DNA of 64,000 bases from Mauremys mutica (lineage: Eukaryota; Chordata; Testudines; Geoemydidae), in assembly GCF_020497125.1 (NCBI RefSeq), contig NC_059072.1, positions 273,650,045 through 273,714,044 on the forward strand, in the 5' to 3' direction. Made by a program: the position numbers and the translations under genes. Shown piece after piece: positions 35,379 to 47,968 of the stretch (positions are counted from its first letter, which is position 1; each line of letters begins with the position of its first letter). The notes beneath the pieces are model-generated. The model did not search any database and was not told where the DNA came from. It saw nothing but the letters and a program-made list of their open reading frames with translations.

Positions 35379-35760
35379 AGCTAAAGCTTCCTGTGGGACT
35401 ACCCCAGCAAAGCTGATGGGTCAAATTTGTGGGCTGGATTTAATGGGGGTTCTTATCCCCTTTATGTAAAATAATAATTAAAGTCAGGGGTAGGCTTGGC
35501 CATGTTGTTAAGACAATAATTCCCCAAGGAGGAATTCAGGGCTACAGTGGCAGGGCCGTCCAACCAATTGCCTGTAGACAACTTGTGGGTTTTTCCCTGA
35601 GGCTTGGCCCCCAGAATGTCTCCAGGGAATTTAAATTGCTTCATAACCTCTCTGGGGTTGATAATGGCATAGCAGATGCCTTTTATCATTGTCAGGTCCA
35701 TAGATTTCTGGAGCTGGCACCAGGAGCCAGCTAGGAACCCAGGCAGATGCCACCAGCACT

Positions 35761-36655
35761 ATGGAACCTTGGCGTAGATTGGTTGTCAGTGTGGTGCAGA
35801 GATCAGTTGCTCTGTGCACGTGGCAGAGCTATGAGAAAAGTTTTAATGATTTCATGCAATTTCAGGATCAGGAAGGCCAGTCAAAATATGGCCCATTACA
35901 GAGGAACAGGTGTGGCGGTATATGCTGTTGCAGGCAACCCATCAATTGGAGTCCTCCACATTCTCAAATCACCTTTCTGCCATTACATTTGTCAGAAGGC
36001 TAAATGCTTATCCTGATCCTTGCAGTGTTTTTTAATTCAAAGGTTTTTGGCCGGGTGGTCACGTACCAGGAACCCCAGCATGGATTCCCGTTGGCCCATT
36101 ATGGTTTACATGCTCACGGATCTTTTGCAGATCCTTGGCACCATATGTCATAGTGGACAGGAGGTGGCCTTGTTCAGGGCAGCATTCATTTTTTGGTGCT
36201 TTCAGGATCAGTTAGCTAGTACCTGGGTCCAGGAGGGACTCTACAGCAAGGGCTTTGTAATTGCAGGATATACAATGGCATGAGCATTCAGTGATATTAC
36301 ACTCATGAAGCTCAGAGACAGATCAAGTTAGCTGGGGTGAATCTGTTATCCTCTGGGAGGATGGTGAGCCTGAGGTCTGCCCCGTTCAGGCTTTGAAGGC
36401 CTACAGTGTGATATGGATGAAGAGGGAAGGGCCCCTTTTTTATGCACTGTGACAGAAGTCCTTTCACAGTATACCAATTTGTTACCGTGTTGAGACGGGG
36501 GCTGATGAGGTTGGGGCTGCCAGCCCATGAGTTTGGTTCCCACTCTTTCAGAATCGGGGCAGCAGCAGCAATGGCAGCAGCACAGCTAGGTATGGGAGCA
36601 GAGGCAATCCAGGCAATCAGGGTTGGCATTCAGATGCGTACTGAACATAAGTAAG
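35761..36655 (+). pseudogene. Tyrosine recombinase of the YR retroelement, broken
   Basis: The N-terminal SAM-like segment reads VALCTWQSYEKSFNDFMQF. The first catalytic arginine is kept in GAFRIS (36195-36212), followed by a TAG stop where the family has a glutamate. The HxxR box is HSFRIG (36541-36558), in the frame that starts MHCDRSPFTVYQFV. After a frame change, the WHSDAY segment (36624-36641) is followed by TGA and then by TAA at the position where the nucleophilic tyrosine is expected. At least three frames must be combined, so the enzyme is dead. Related proteins are often annotated as 'integrase/recombinase xerD homolog' in vertebrates. Confidence 0.75.
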
Positions 36656-36699
36656 ATCTCAGGTGGTAAGTCATCATTAATTTGTTGTAATCTCATTAC

Positions 36700-37279
36700 A
36701 GATGTTGGACGACTGGCCATGCAGATGGTGGTGTGGGTCTGTGGGCACAGTATTGTCCTTTGGGCATGGAGGTACATGTCCAGGTTGCCCCAGGGTTCGC
36801 AGATGGGCTTCGGTGATGAAGCAATACTGGTATTCAAGGGTGGGCATGTTATGGGATCAACTAATACCACTGCTGCATGCGGGCAAGTCAGTGACCCCCA
36901 GATATGATTGTGGTGCATTTTGGGGAACACAATTTGGGAATGCTTAAAGGGGTGGAACTAATGGCCAGAGCAAGCAGGGACTTGGGGCTGATCCTTGAAC
37001 TTTTTCCAGGAGTTAACATTATTTGGTCAGATATGCTTCAGTGCAGGGTCTGGCAGGGAACCATGAGGCCCCCCCAGGGTGGACAAGACAAGGAGGTATG
37101 TGTACAGGGAGATGGCCAAATTCCTTGGGACCATAGGAGGGACAGTAATTTCACATCCTGATATAGTATATGGGGCAGCAGAGTTGTTTCAGGAGAATGG
37201 GGTCCACCTGTCTGACTTAGGTGCTGTCCTGTTTTTAACTGATATAAAAGACAGCATTAGGAGATGTCTGGGAACCTGA
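36700..37279 (+). pseudogene. SGNH-type hydrolase domain of the YR retroelement, broken
   Basis: VWVCGHSIVLWA (from about 36729) supplies the nucleophile-serine block. After frame changes, IVVHFGEHNLGML near 36905 corresponds to the GxND block. GVHLSDLG near 37199 corresponds to the DxxH block, but its aspartate is replaced by asparagine (ENGVH). The segment ends SIRRCLGT. This domain order is that reported for Ngaro-type elements. The lost acidic residue and the frame shifts argue against activity. Confidence 0.7.
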
Positions 37280-37720
37280 CTGCATTTCGGGAGTAGGCAG
37301 CCAAGCTAATTGCTGGCACCTCCTTGTGGCGGATGTCCAGTGCAGATATTCCATAAGAACGGTATACAGTGACCAGATAAATGTCTTGGAAAAGGACTTA
37401 AAAAGAGGTGTTCATTAAAGGAGTGAATGGGAGGTGGTTGGGGACTCCCATCATTGGTATGGCAGGGTGCCAAACTCCCCCCCCCATTCTTATATCCCAC
37501 CTTAACTTTCCTATAAGGTGTGTGTGGGGGTGAATGGTAAGGTCCTGGAAATGGGTTTGCTGGAGGGATCTGGAGGGAAAAAGAGGGGGAGACGGTGGAA
37601 GCACTCCTCACCCCCAACCACCGCTCAGTCTTACCCAGATATGGTAAGGTCCTGGCAATGGATTTGCTGGAGGGACCTGGATGGAAAAAGCATGGGAGCT
37701 GGTAAAAGGCCCCCGGGTAA
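37280..37720. other. 3' flank of the YR retroelement with a direct repeat
   Basis: A 50-bp phrase occurs twice, 37534-37583 and 37641-37690 (107-bp spacing), sharing atggtaaggtcctgg and gctggaggga with a few differences. Split direct repeats occur at the ends of Ngaro elements, but I could not find the partner repeat upstream, so the meaning is open. Confidence 0.55.
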
Positions 37721-39904
37721 TTACGGAAAAACGTGGTTATCTGCACTGTACATTTTTATCTGCCGGGTAGTCCCAGACACCTAATAATAAAGTTGCTGAC
37801 ATTTTTAAACCCATGTCAAATATCTCCTGTCCTTCTTTCAGTATAGCCAGACAAGGGATTTGAACAGCAATCTTCTACCACAATATAGAATACGCTAACG
37901 TAGGACTCTTTCAGTCTTTCTTGTTGAAGCTGCTCCATCTTGTATTAAGTAATTAAATAATTAAAAATTAATTGGGCTAGAGAAAGTTTAAGAATGACTC
38001 TATAGCTAGTGATTACACATCCCCAGACCATACAGCAAGTCAGTGGTAGAGTCATTAGAATTTAAAATTTGCTGGATCCCATTCCCATGCTTACCTCACT
38101 CAGTCTTTCTATTTAATATATAATGGGACAAATCCTGCCCACCATGCTCCGGCAAGTAGTCCCACTGACCTCCATGATATTACTCTTGTGAGTGCTAGTA
38201 AACTTTAGCCCAGTATCACAGAGACACTTCAGAGCATGCAACAGTGTTGATTATTATACTACCATGCTTTTCAGAATCAAATTGAATTGCTTAATTACAT
38301 TATATTACATTACATTGCTTAATTACATTACATTACTATTGTTAGTGACACAACTGGTCTTGCATTAGACCCCATTTCAAATTGGTAAATTTGATTAAGA
38401 AGCCTATACAAATGCTCAAAATTCTCATTTATTTAATCTGTTTTAAATTATTGGCACACACTTAAAAACAGGGAGAAGGGGAAAAATTCACTATGCAAAG
38501 TATTCCATCCTGATTATTTTCTTCCTCCTCATTGCTTGGATTCCGCTGGCTACTCGGCCTGTTTCTTCTGAACTCTTTTATCCATTACACATCCAAATAA
38601 TATTCAAATACTATAGTTTCCTTCATGTTCATTTAAGGCTTGTCATGCATTACATAACAAAAGCAAAATTATTGCTATGACAGAGCAGGTGCACTAGAAA
38701 AAGGAGAAGGCACCAATCAGACGTACCTGGAATAAGGTGCAGTTAATTTAGTTGTAGACACTGAGGAATAGAGCTGAGAGAATAATTAGTATTTTAGTTT
38801 ACTGGAAATTCTGAAAAATCATGAAAAAAAATGTTTCTCGTTGAACCAATTTTTTTGGCAAATTGAACATTGAAAAAAAATCATTTCTAGTTAACCTGAA
38901 AGTTTCCTTTCCATTTCGACTATTTTAATTTTTGTATTTATTTTAAAACAAATATAAAATTAAAGGGAATTTTGAAACCAAAAGTTATTTCACTGAGTAA
39001 TCAAAATGTTTCATTTTGAAAATGTCAGAACAAAACATTTAGATTTTTTTTCTCAAGTGAAACAATTCAGCAAAAGCAGCATGAGTTCACAATGTGTTTT
39101 GGTTTCTCTGAATCTGAATTTTTCTCTGAAAAAAGTTTCAGTCAAAAAATATTGCTCAGCTCTACTGGGCAATGCAAGGAAACAAGGACACTGGCAAGGC
39201 TGTGAGGCTGGCATTCTACTACCTGCCAAATATAACATCAGTGGGAGAACAGGCTACACATTCTTGCAGCTCCAGCAAGAGATGCCTGTCCTGACACCCC
39301 AAAGTGTCACTGGAATTATTATTGTCTACACATAGCACCCCCAGGCAACACAATGCAGGTGGTACGTACCTTCCCTGTCTCCAGTGAACTACAGCTTCTG
39401 AAGATGTAAAATGAAGATGCTCAACCAGTTGAGAGACATTATGAGAATTTCTTTCAAAACCAAATTATGGACACATGGTAATTGCTGTTTTGTTTCCAAT
39501 ACTGTCAATGAGGCAAACTGATCTATTACTGAATACTTTCTGTTTATTAATGCTTTAGCATTTCATGACATTGGAATTATGAAGACGTTTTGTTTGATCT
39601 ATTTCATTTTAAGGAAACCCAAATTAACGTTTTATTCCACCTCTATTCTAACTCCTGCCCTGATATCAGCCAGCAATCTCTGTCTTCCATCTTGTACCAA
39701 GTATAGGGTCCGAAGTTAGGAACATCTGTAATTGCCATTGATTTCAACTAATGGCCTGAGCAGTAATTTGGCCTATAATCTGGGGTTTGTAGCAAGACTT
39801 CTTCCCTAGCCTCCCTCTTATACACCATGTCTGACTCTTTTGTAAGTTTCTTTAGGAATCTATGTCTTAAAGTGATGAAAAAAAGTAATGTTCCATAACA
39901 TTTG
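37721..39904. other. AT-rich intergenic DNA
   Basis: No gene recognised. Contains a short pentanucleotide-like (ATTAC)n patch at 38289-38340. The ORF at 39006-39335 has no domain-like character. Confidence 0.5.
38289..38340. repeat. ATTAC-rich simple repeat
   Basis: Imperfect 'attacatt' and 'tgcttaattacatt' units in a short run. Confidence 0.7.
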
Positions 39905-40088
39905 AAATGCGTGGGCCGAGTGATGTGTTGGCCGCCGCTTCCCGCAGCCCCCATTGTCCTGGGACAGTGAACCACGGCCACTGGGAGCCGCGGTCGGCTG
40001 ACCTGTGGACGCAGCAGGTAAATAAACTGGCCTGGCCCACCAGGGGGCTTATCCTGGTGAGCTGCATGCCAAAGGTTGCCGATCCCTG
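39905..40088. mobile_element. hAT foldback MITE, right half only
   Basis: Carries the family's 'cttcccgcagcccccattg', 'gcaggtaaa' and the right end ggttgccgatccctg. The left half is absent, so the palindrome cannot form. Confidence 0.85.
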
Positions 40089-42400
40089 ATCTACAGTTTT
40101 ATAGGACAAGAGAGTGGTACTGAAAGAGTCCTGGACCTATTAGTGGGCTAATCCAAAGCAAAGGATACTCTTGTGTGAGGATGCTTTCTACTAGGAGATA
40201 TCAAAGGGATGTTGAGTAAATTAATTAATTTTCACTTGTTAATGCACCTATCCAAGCTTTAAGTGCCAGCACATCTATTAAAAATACAACAGAAGAACAA
40301 ATAACCTTCATACAGAAAGGGTCTAATACCCAAATCTGTTTCATAACAGCACTCATTTCTATCACAAATAATCCAGTTAATTTTTCAAAACTCTGTCATA
40401 AATGAAGCTGCTCCACAGTTTTCCATGCAAAACCCTCTACCCTACCCTCCCAGGAAAGCTCCCACATGTAGGTGACCCTTTTAATGCATCCTGAAAATTA
40501 ACAAGTCCAACCTCTGCTGCGCCAAGTTCGGCAACTGAATTCCACAATCATGGACCCATCACAGAGAATGCTTTGAACCAGCCCTCTTTCTTTTTTAAAC
40601 CATAGGGCTGGTCTGGTATCTTGAGCATATCTTCTGCTGTGGTATAATGTGAGGTGAGAGGCTCCCAGGTAACCAGAGCCCAAACTATTTAGGACCCTGA
40701 CTGAGGTGGATGATCTATCTTGCCAGTCAGACATCTGTTAAGGCAAGATAAGAGTCATCCCAGCAAGGAAGAGGCCATTTAACCACCTTCTTAAGAATTT
40801 TGAATGAATGTGGCAAGATGAGAGGAAGTCATTGTACCTCCCCCAGTAAGACATTGATGGAGGAGCCCAGGGAAAGGGAGGAAGAGAAGGGTAAATAATA
40901 GGGTAGAAATAGTGATCCTGTTCCACATAAAATAACCCTGGAATTATACAAAACCTATTTCCATTCTGATTTTCAACTAAGACTGAAACATTCTGAAGGT
41001 GTGCTTTGTTAGTTTTGTGTTGTTTTTGTTTTGTTTTGTTTCATTGCAAATGCCACGGAATGATGATTCGTTACAAAAAGTTTGTGCATACCTATTTTTA
41101 ATATTTAGCAAGGAGTATGTAATACATTTAGAGGAGTACTTCTACAAGTCAATTTGTTCCTTAAAATATCTTTGATTTGTTTTAGATTTTCTTTTTGGAA
41201 AGTAGATGCACTATTCAACATATTCATCTTCTAAATCCAGTATAATATTTTTAAAGATCATTAAGACTCCAATTAAATTGACAAAGATAATAGATGACTA
41301 ACATTAGGGATCCTAGTATTTCTTCTAAATAAATAGTCTCTAAAATAAGCATAGATATACATATGGTCTGCTTAGTCTTATAAGGCAAATCCTTGGGTTG
41401 TAAAGGATATAATTCAGGAAAGATTTGTGTATTATCTACTTGGTATTTTATATTTTAACTACCGGTAATTAAAAGCTATTCCTCAAAATTTTCAAAAATA
41501 TGAGGCTAAAGTTAGGCTCTGAAATCCATATTTAGGTACCTAAAGGGTGAGATTATGATGCTTTTACTCATAGGATTCCACAAGGAGACCCACTGCCTTT
41601 AGTGGGACTACTTATGGAGTAAGCTACTATTCAAAATGAGTAAGGGGATCACTATCAGCATTAGTAGTCTGATTTTCAAAGGTTCCGAGTCCTCGTCCAC
41701 CTCATTTAGGAATCTAACTTTCGAATTTTTAAATACCCACCTATTTTTGGGTGGGTATTTTTTAAATACCCACCTATTTTTGAATATTCTAGGCATGATC
41801 TATAATGAGTTCAGAGGGTAACAGAATAGGTACCAGAAAATAAGGGAAAAAATCATCATATTGAGGAGACAACATCTTTGGATTCTTTGTTTAAAATCGT
41901 ACTTTCATTATTATTATTATTATGACCATCATTTCAAATGTCCCATTTGAGGCAAGGCACCTGCATGAGGTAGAATTCTTAAAGGTCTTTGATGAATAAT
42001 GTAATTTTGAGGAACAAAGAAGCAATAAGAGACTCCAACAAATCTTGTACTACTATAGAGTCTTCAATTTTGGCTTTAATGATCCAAAGGCCACTCTTAT
42101 ATGGCCCAAGGGTGTGCCAGTTTCCAATAGAAAATGGCAGAAATGCAATACATTTTTTTGTGAATGTTGTTTTAGCACACCTCCAGTTGCATAAACAACA
42201 ACAAAACTTTGTATCTATATCTGTACATTCTTTTATCTAGGCAAGAAGAATGAGCACATATTGGATATACCAAGTGAAGAATGATACAGAACAAAAAGGT
42301 TAAAAATGAACAAATCTGTGAAGCTGGTACAAGATAGAAAGTGATGACTAACCCCATTCAACCCCATTGTTACTGTAGAGCTGACAAATGAGAATCAAAG
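40089..42400. other. Intergenic DNA
   Basis: No gene recognised. It contains a T/G-rich simple run near 41017-41042, a hairpin at 41731-41773 and a short (ATT)n run near 41908-41922. The stretch 40490-40740 may be an old LINE tail but I cannot name it. Confidence 0.5.
41731..41773. repeat. Hairpin with repeated arm
   Basis: aaatacccac (41731-41740), its complement gtgggtattt (41751-41760), then aaatacccac again (41764-41773). The middle arm can pair with either flank. Confidence 0.8.
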
Positions 42401-42404
42401 ATCC

Positions 42405-42490
42405 ATCTCGCTATAATCTTTGATTCTGATCCATGGAGATGAATGAAATCTATAATCTTTGATTCTGGCAGTGGAGATGAATGAAATCCT
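42405..42490. repeat. Short tandem duplication, about 40 bp
   Basis: 'ataatctttgattctg' and 'ggagatgaatgaaatc' occur twice, 40 bases apart, with small differences, at the 3' end of the LINE that follows. Confidence 0.8.
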
Positions 42491-45125
42491 TCCACCATTT
42501 TCTATCTTGTCTTACTCTTCACAGTGTCTATCCAGCACATCTTTGGTCTTCCTCTATTTCTAGTTCATTGTACTCTGGTATATACTGCCATGTATAGCAT
42601 CCTTTTTGGGTACTTTCTTGACATGTGTCTAAACCACTGCAGTTGTCTTTCTTCATTTTTCTGAAACAGTGTTAATTCTAGCCTTCGCCATTTTCGTCTC
42701 TCTTCATTTGCTTTTATTTTCTGCAGTCTTGAAATCAGTATTCCTCGCAGCCAGTTTATTTTTGTATTCAGTCTTTCATTTGTTGGCTTTCCTCATACTC
42801 CAATATTCTGACCTATACACAAGTATCAGCATGACAGTTCTCATATACATTGACTTTTGTTTTTTAATGAAATTTATTTAGCATTCCAGTTCTTGCAGAG
42901 TTTTTGAATGGAGTAGTGGCTAATCAGATTCTTCTTTTTTATCATCTTCACAATTCCCATTCTTCTACACTTGTCCTCCAAGGCACACAACTTGTTTAGT
43001 TGTTTGTGTCCAGATTGGATCTTTACCTCTTTCTCTTGTGTTCCAGTTATCATATTTGTCTTCTCCATGCTGATTTGCAATCTGAATTTTCTGCTTACTG
43101 AGTCTATTTTATCACTTATTCTCTGTAAAACCTCTATGGTCAATGCTGTGAGTTCAATATTATCTTCAAATCTAATGTTATGTACTGTCCTACCACATAA
43201 CATGACTCTTACCATTTCATCTCTTAGTGCTTACAGCCATTACTGCTTCCAGTACAAAGTTGAACAAATCTTGTGATAGTGTGCATCCTTGTCTAACTCC
43301 TATGGTAGTTCTGAACCATTCTGTTGGCTTCTTGTCTAGTCTCACTGCACTCATTGATTTCCTTAGATGTTTTCTATCAGCTTGATCAGGTTTTGGAGAA
43401 TGCCAGACATTGTCATAACTTGCCATAACCTTTTCTGCCAAATGCTATCAAAAGCCTGTTTGAAGTCTATAAAGTTGTAACAGGTTTAGTTGTGTTCTAT
43501 GTACTTATGTGATATCTGTCTTATTACAAATAACTGACCTATTATATTTAAACCTGGTCTAAATCTGCCCTGTTCCTCTGCAAGTACCGCTTCTACTTAC
43601 CTCTCCATTCTACCCTGAGACATTTTCATGAACGTTTCCCCCCCCCCCCCCGACACTCAATAAGGTAATGCCTCTGCAATTCTTGCACAATTCTTTTCAT
43701 GGATTGCCACTACAGCCATTCACTTGGAATTTGCTTTTGTTTCCAAATATTATTGAATAGCTTCTGTATTGCCTTTACCATGTATTCCTTGCCTGCTTGC
43801 AGCAGTTCTATGGTTATGTTTGTCAGATTTTGGCACCTTTTTCTGTTGAAAAATTTATTTCTTCTCCTTCTAAGAATACCAGCATCTGCTCTTTCTCATT
43901 TCTGCTGGGAAGCTTCTCCAGGACCATTTCATCTACTGTGTTCTTCACATTGAACAGCTCTTCAAAATATTCTTTCCATTGCTTATTCTTTGCTTGTTTG
44001 TCCTCGGTGATTTTCTGTGCTTGTCTTTTCCTGCCACCATTTTCCATACATATATCCCACTCAGTCCTCTTATTTTAGAATATATCCCCTGTGTTGTATT
44101 TCATTTTCTCTTCACACACATACTCTTTCTGCTTCTTTACATTGTTCTCTTTTCCACTTTTTTCTGTCTGTATTCACATTCTGTTTTATCTCTCTGATCA
44201 CCATATGGTATTTAGCTCTTACATTTACATTTTCCTATTTATTCTCCTTCAGCTTCTTATGTGTGCTTGTCACTCAGGTGCAGCACTTCATCAGTTATTA
44301 ATTTTGGTTTCCTCATTTTGGCCTTTTAGCCCAATATTGTTCAGCCACTCTTGTAATCTCATTTTTACACTGTTCCATGTCTCTTCAATCTTCATCTTTT
44401 CTTTTACCAGAGATGTGATTTTTTTTTCTGCACAGCTGCTTTGTATTGTTTCCTGAAAACTAGCTCTTTCAATTTGTCCACGTTGTAGATCTTATTACTG
44501 GCTCTTCTTATATTGCTCTCAGCATCAGCCTCATTGATGACAGCATTAACTTATGATCTGGTCCAATATCAGCCACAAATTATCTGCACAACACACTTGA
44601 TTTCTATCTGTGATCCATAAGTATAAAGTCGATCATGTTCTTCATTTGCCCATCAGATGATATCTGCTTTCTCTGCTGCTTTCTTTGTTGAAATATTGTG
44701 TTCATTATCTCTAGGCTGTTGCTTAGCCAGAAATTTGGGAGCTTTTCTCTCTCTCTTTTTTTTTTTCATTTTCTTCACTTAGTATTAATCTGTCTTTTGC
44801 TCCAGATCATGAATTCCAGTCCTATTCCACTTTCTCATTAAAATCTCCCATCACCAATAATATGTCTTGTCTTGAAACTTCTAATATTATTTTCCATAGA
44901 TTATTATAAAATTTGTCAAATTCTTCTATGGGCTCTGCTGAGGTCAGTGATATACTTGTTTTATGGAATTGCACTGTATTTTATTCTGAATCTCACCTTC
45001 AACATAAGAGAAGATATTGGGTTAAATTCCATAAGAGCCTGTCTTACCTTAGTCTGTAACACCAATGCAACTTCATCCTGGTGTCCACCATCTTCAATTC
45101 AAAATGTCAATACCCTATGTTCATC
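42480..45125 (-). mobile_element. RTE-like LINE, decayed, minus strand
   Basis: Read on the minus strand from 45125 downward, the pieces follow the order of an endonuclease-reverse transcriptase. DEVALVLQTKVRQALMEFNP (near 45070-45010) looks like the endonuclease region. KQWKEYFEELFN (near 43990) is the linker common to RTE-type proteins. TIGVRQGCTLSQDLFNFVLE (near 43280) is the polymerase palm. IRFEDNIELTA (near 43160) is the FADD block with damage. KQLNKLCALEDKCRRMG follows, and 'GRPKMCW' lies near 42550. Numerous stops and frameshifts. The clade assignment (RTE rather than L2 or Rex) rests on these phrases only. Confidence 0.78.
43640..43652. repeat. Poly-C run
   Basis: About 13 consecutive C residues inside the decayed LINE. 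Likely length-variable and prone to sequencing error. Confidence 0.9.
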
Positions 45126-45129
45126 ATGA

Positions 45130-47476
45130 TAGAATTCTCCTTTGCTTTCCCACCTTGTTTTGCTTAGACTGTTACCCTAAAAATTTAGACACCAATTATA
45201 TTAGCTACAATAGTGCTTCTAATTTAACAAAAGAGTAACAAGGTTGTGGCCTGCCCTAAAGGAATTGCCAGGGTGTTACCAGGATACCTGTCTCTGACCC
45301 ACAGAGGGCTCCCCAGAGCAAGCTGGTCTTGCTAACCCCTGGAAGGACACAGATATAGCCTCATGCTCAAGAACTGACTCACACAAGCAGTAATTCTTTG
45401 AAAACCAAAAACTTATTTATTTAAAAGAAATAAGTTGTGACAATGCATTTAATAAAGTAAGAAAGATACATAGAACAAACATAATAAAATTTCATTTAAA
45501 ACATCTTATAATTAAAGCAGCACAATGAAATAAATACACAGACTGCTTACAGTATTTAACATACACAAAGAATACAGTAGCTTCAATGTAACATGTATAT
45601 AAATAGCCCGAATACACAGAGACTTTTAGTCAGTGTTACAATCTAATCTCAGACTTCATACATATATGTGGTTTCTAGATACACATATGAGAAATCATTA
45701 TCACATAACATTTAACAAAAATTTTACTTAACGTTAACACTTAATATCTAACATCCTGTAAATGCTGGCCAAGCAATTGCAGGATGGTTCTGGGAGATCT
45801 CACTCAAAATGCAGGCATCCAGCTTTATTTACAGACAGACCCATAAACTCTTAAATACTAGGTAAAAAAGATTAGACTTACACTTATACTCAAATTTCCC
45901 TCTGACCCGTCTATTGGTCCTTCTGATCTGTCACTTTGAAGGAGGACGATGTCCGTGCCAGGAGGTGATGGATGTTAACACTGCACTTCTCACAGCTGCT
46001 GCCCCAGTTGATTGTTAGCCATTGCTGCCTACCAGGGACTGCTGCTAGGAGAGTTGTTGCCGTGGTGACCTTAGAATTCTACTGCTGCTGCTGTTTTCCC
46101 AGGTAGCTGCTTTTCAAGGTAGCTGCTTTTCAGGATGTTCTGTTCTTTTCAGGCAGCTTCCATTCTTATGCAAAGCCTCAAACCCACTACTTTCAGCCTG
46201 TTAGTTAAAAGCCTCCTACATCTAACACACTACAGTCTCGGCCTGCTGGCTGTTGGTCTTATATACTGGTTGCTCTCTCAAGGTCAGGTCCTTTTAGCCA
46301 ATCAGCTTACAACTTTTCCAGCTCCTCTTTCAGATACCATCTTGTTTGCTAGAACTTTCCACTACCTAAATTTAGACTATTATCTCTTTCTCTGCCATTT
46401 TGGCCAGCCATTTTGGATTTTTTTAATTTAAACTATCATGAATTTCTACTTACCATAATTAATCTTAAAACTAATTACTGTTTTATGCAAACCAAAGTGT
46501 CCTGATACTGTCACCACTTTAATTATGTCAATTTGTAGAAGTGAATTTTACAGTGTTTTTAAACCCGTTCCAAGGTTTTTCTCTCAGACTCTGTTAAGGT
46601 GTTATAAGGTATTTCAGAAGACTCAAAGCAAAATTCTCTCATTACAAGAACAACCATCTCCTACTCATATCTTTTCAATTCGTACATCATTACCACAAGT
46701 ACTCCAGCCTGGAATAATGTTTTTGCATTCGATATTTCCAGTAAATGCATTGTTTGAGTTCATTGCCATGTTCTGGCTGATGTTATGTTTGTGTTTGTTT
46801 CAATCACATACTTTTCACCACTGCCACAGTTTCTGAGATACGAACACAGCCCTTGTTTCTCCAGGAAATGACCACGCCAGCATACTTTTCTTATTCTTTC
46901 CATTCTTCATTTGGTTTTTATGATCCAATGTTTTCCAAGAATTTGACTATGACTCTTTAGCTTTGTGATTGACCAGGATAACATAATCCATCTACAACAC
47001 TGTTCTTAGCTATTCACTAGCTTGCTGCATCATTGTTTCCACCAAAGTTACACTCTTTCACTAGTCTTTATCACCATTAACCACTTTCATTAGCTTTAGC
47101 ATGCTCACCAGAACACAGCCCTAGGTTTTGGTGCTGTGGTGCACATACAATTACTTGGACCCAGTGTTGAGAGTTGATTGAGTCGTCAGACCTTGTGGCT
47201 ACAGGTGTCTAATATATATATATACTTTATGGTGTTCTATGGCTTTCCTGAGCCAAAATATTTATTAGCAAAACAAGCACATTTCTATTTCAGGGTATGA
47301 TCATTCATAATGAGGAAATAAAGTATCAACACCTATGCTTTACAGTAGGTGCAGAAAAGTGTAGAAGAAAATTTGGCAGGTAAAGAAAAATTTCCTTGGT
47401 CATCTTTTGGGGGTCTTAAACAAAACCAATACAAATATGTGCAGGAACTAAGAAGAGCTATAAAACAACAACAACA
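45130..47476. other. Unassigned; possible LTR-like stretch
   Basis: 45170-46510 has the feel of a long terminal repeat read backwards (dense A-rich 'aataaa' runs followed by a GC-richer part), but I found no flanking duplication or defined ends. No gene recognised. Confidence 0.35.
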
Positions 47477-47968
47477 ATGCAAAAGTCATTAGGGCAGCAT
47501 TATTTTTCTTAAGGGGGAAATAGCATTTTAAATCCATGTTTATTCTAATGGAATAAGCGCACAGTCAACTTGTGGAACTCCTTACCTGAGGAGGTTGTGA
47601 AGGCTAGGACTATAACAATGTTTAAAAGGGAACTGGATAAATGCAAAAGTCATTAGGGCAGCATTATTTTTCTTAAGGGGGAAATAGCATTTTAAATCCA
47701 TGTTTATTCTAATGGAATAAGCGCACAGTCAACTTGTGGAACTCCTTACCTGAGGAGGTTGTGAAGGCTAGGACTATAACAATGTTTAAAAGGGAACTGG
47801 ATAAATGCAAAAGTCATTAGGGCAGCATTATTTTTCTTAAGGGGGAAATAGCATTTTAAATCCATGTTTATTCTAATGGAATAAGCGCACAGTCAACTTG
47901 TGGAACTCCTTACCTGAGGAGGTTGTGAAGGCTAGGACTATAACAATGTTTAAAAGGGAACTGGATAA
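47477..47968. repeat. 164-bp unit, three tandem copies
   Basis: Units 47477-47640, 47641-47804 and 47805-47968 appear identical. Each contains about 82 bases of unique flank followed by about 82 bases of a CR1 3' segment ('cttgtggaactccttacctg'). The array therefore arose after the CR1 landed. Confidence 0.94.

Larger units (their letters stand above)
35379..37279 (+). mobile_element. Decayed tyrosine-recombinase retrotransposon (Ngaro/DIRS-like)
   Basis: Successive plus-strand pieces read as three domains in order. At 35654-35730 GVDNGIADAF...HRFLELAPGA matches the end of the RNase H/reverse transcriptase region of DIRS-like elements. 35761-36650 is a tyrosine recombinase. 36700-37279 is an SGNH-type hydrolase. 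Tyrosine-recombinase retrotransposons with a hydrolase are known as the Ngaro group. Many stops and frameshifts show it is inactive. I could not identify the reverse transcriptase core, probably lost or beyond recognition upstream. Confidence 0.75.

Noticed and set aside
45170..46510. Full LTR
   Set aside because: Composition is suggestive, but no TG...CA ends with a flanking duplication could be found.
47477..47968. CRISPR-like array
   Set aside because: Units are directly adjacent with no spacers, in eukaryotic DNA, and include part of a CR1.
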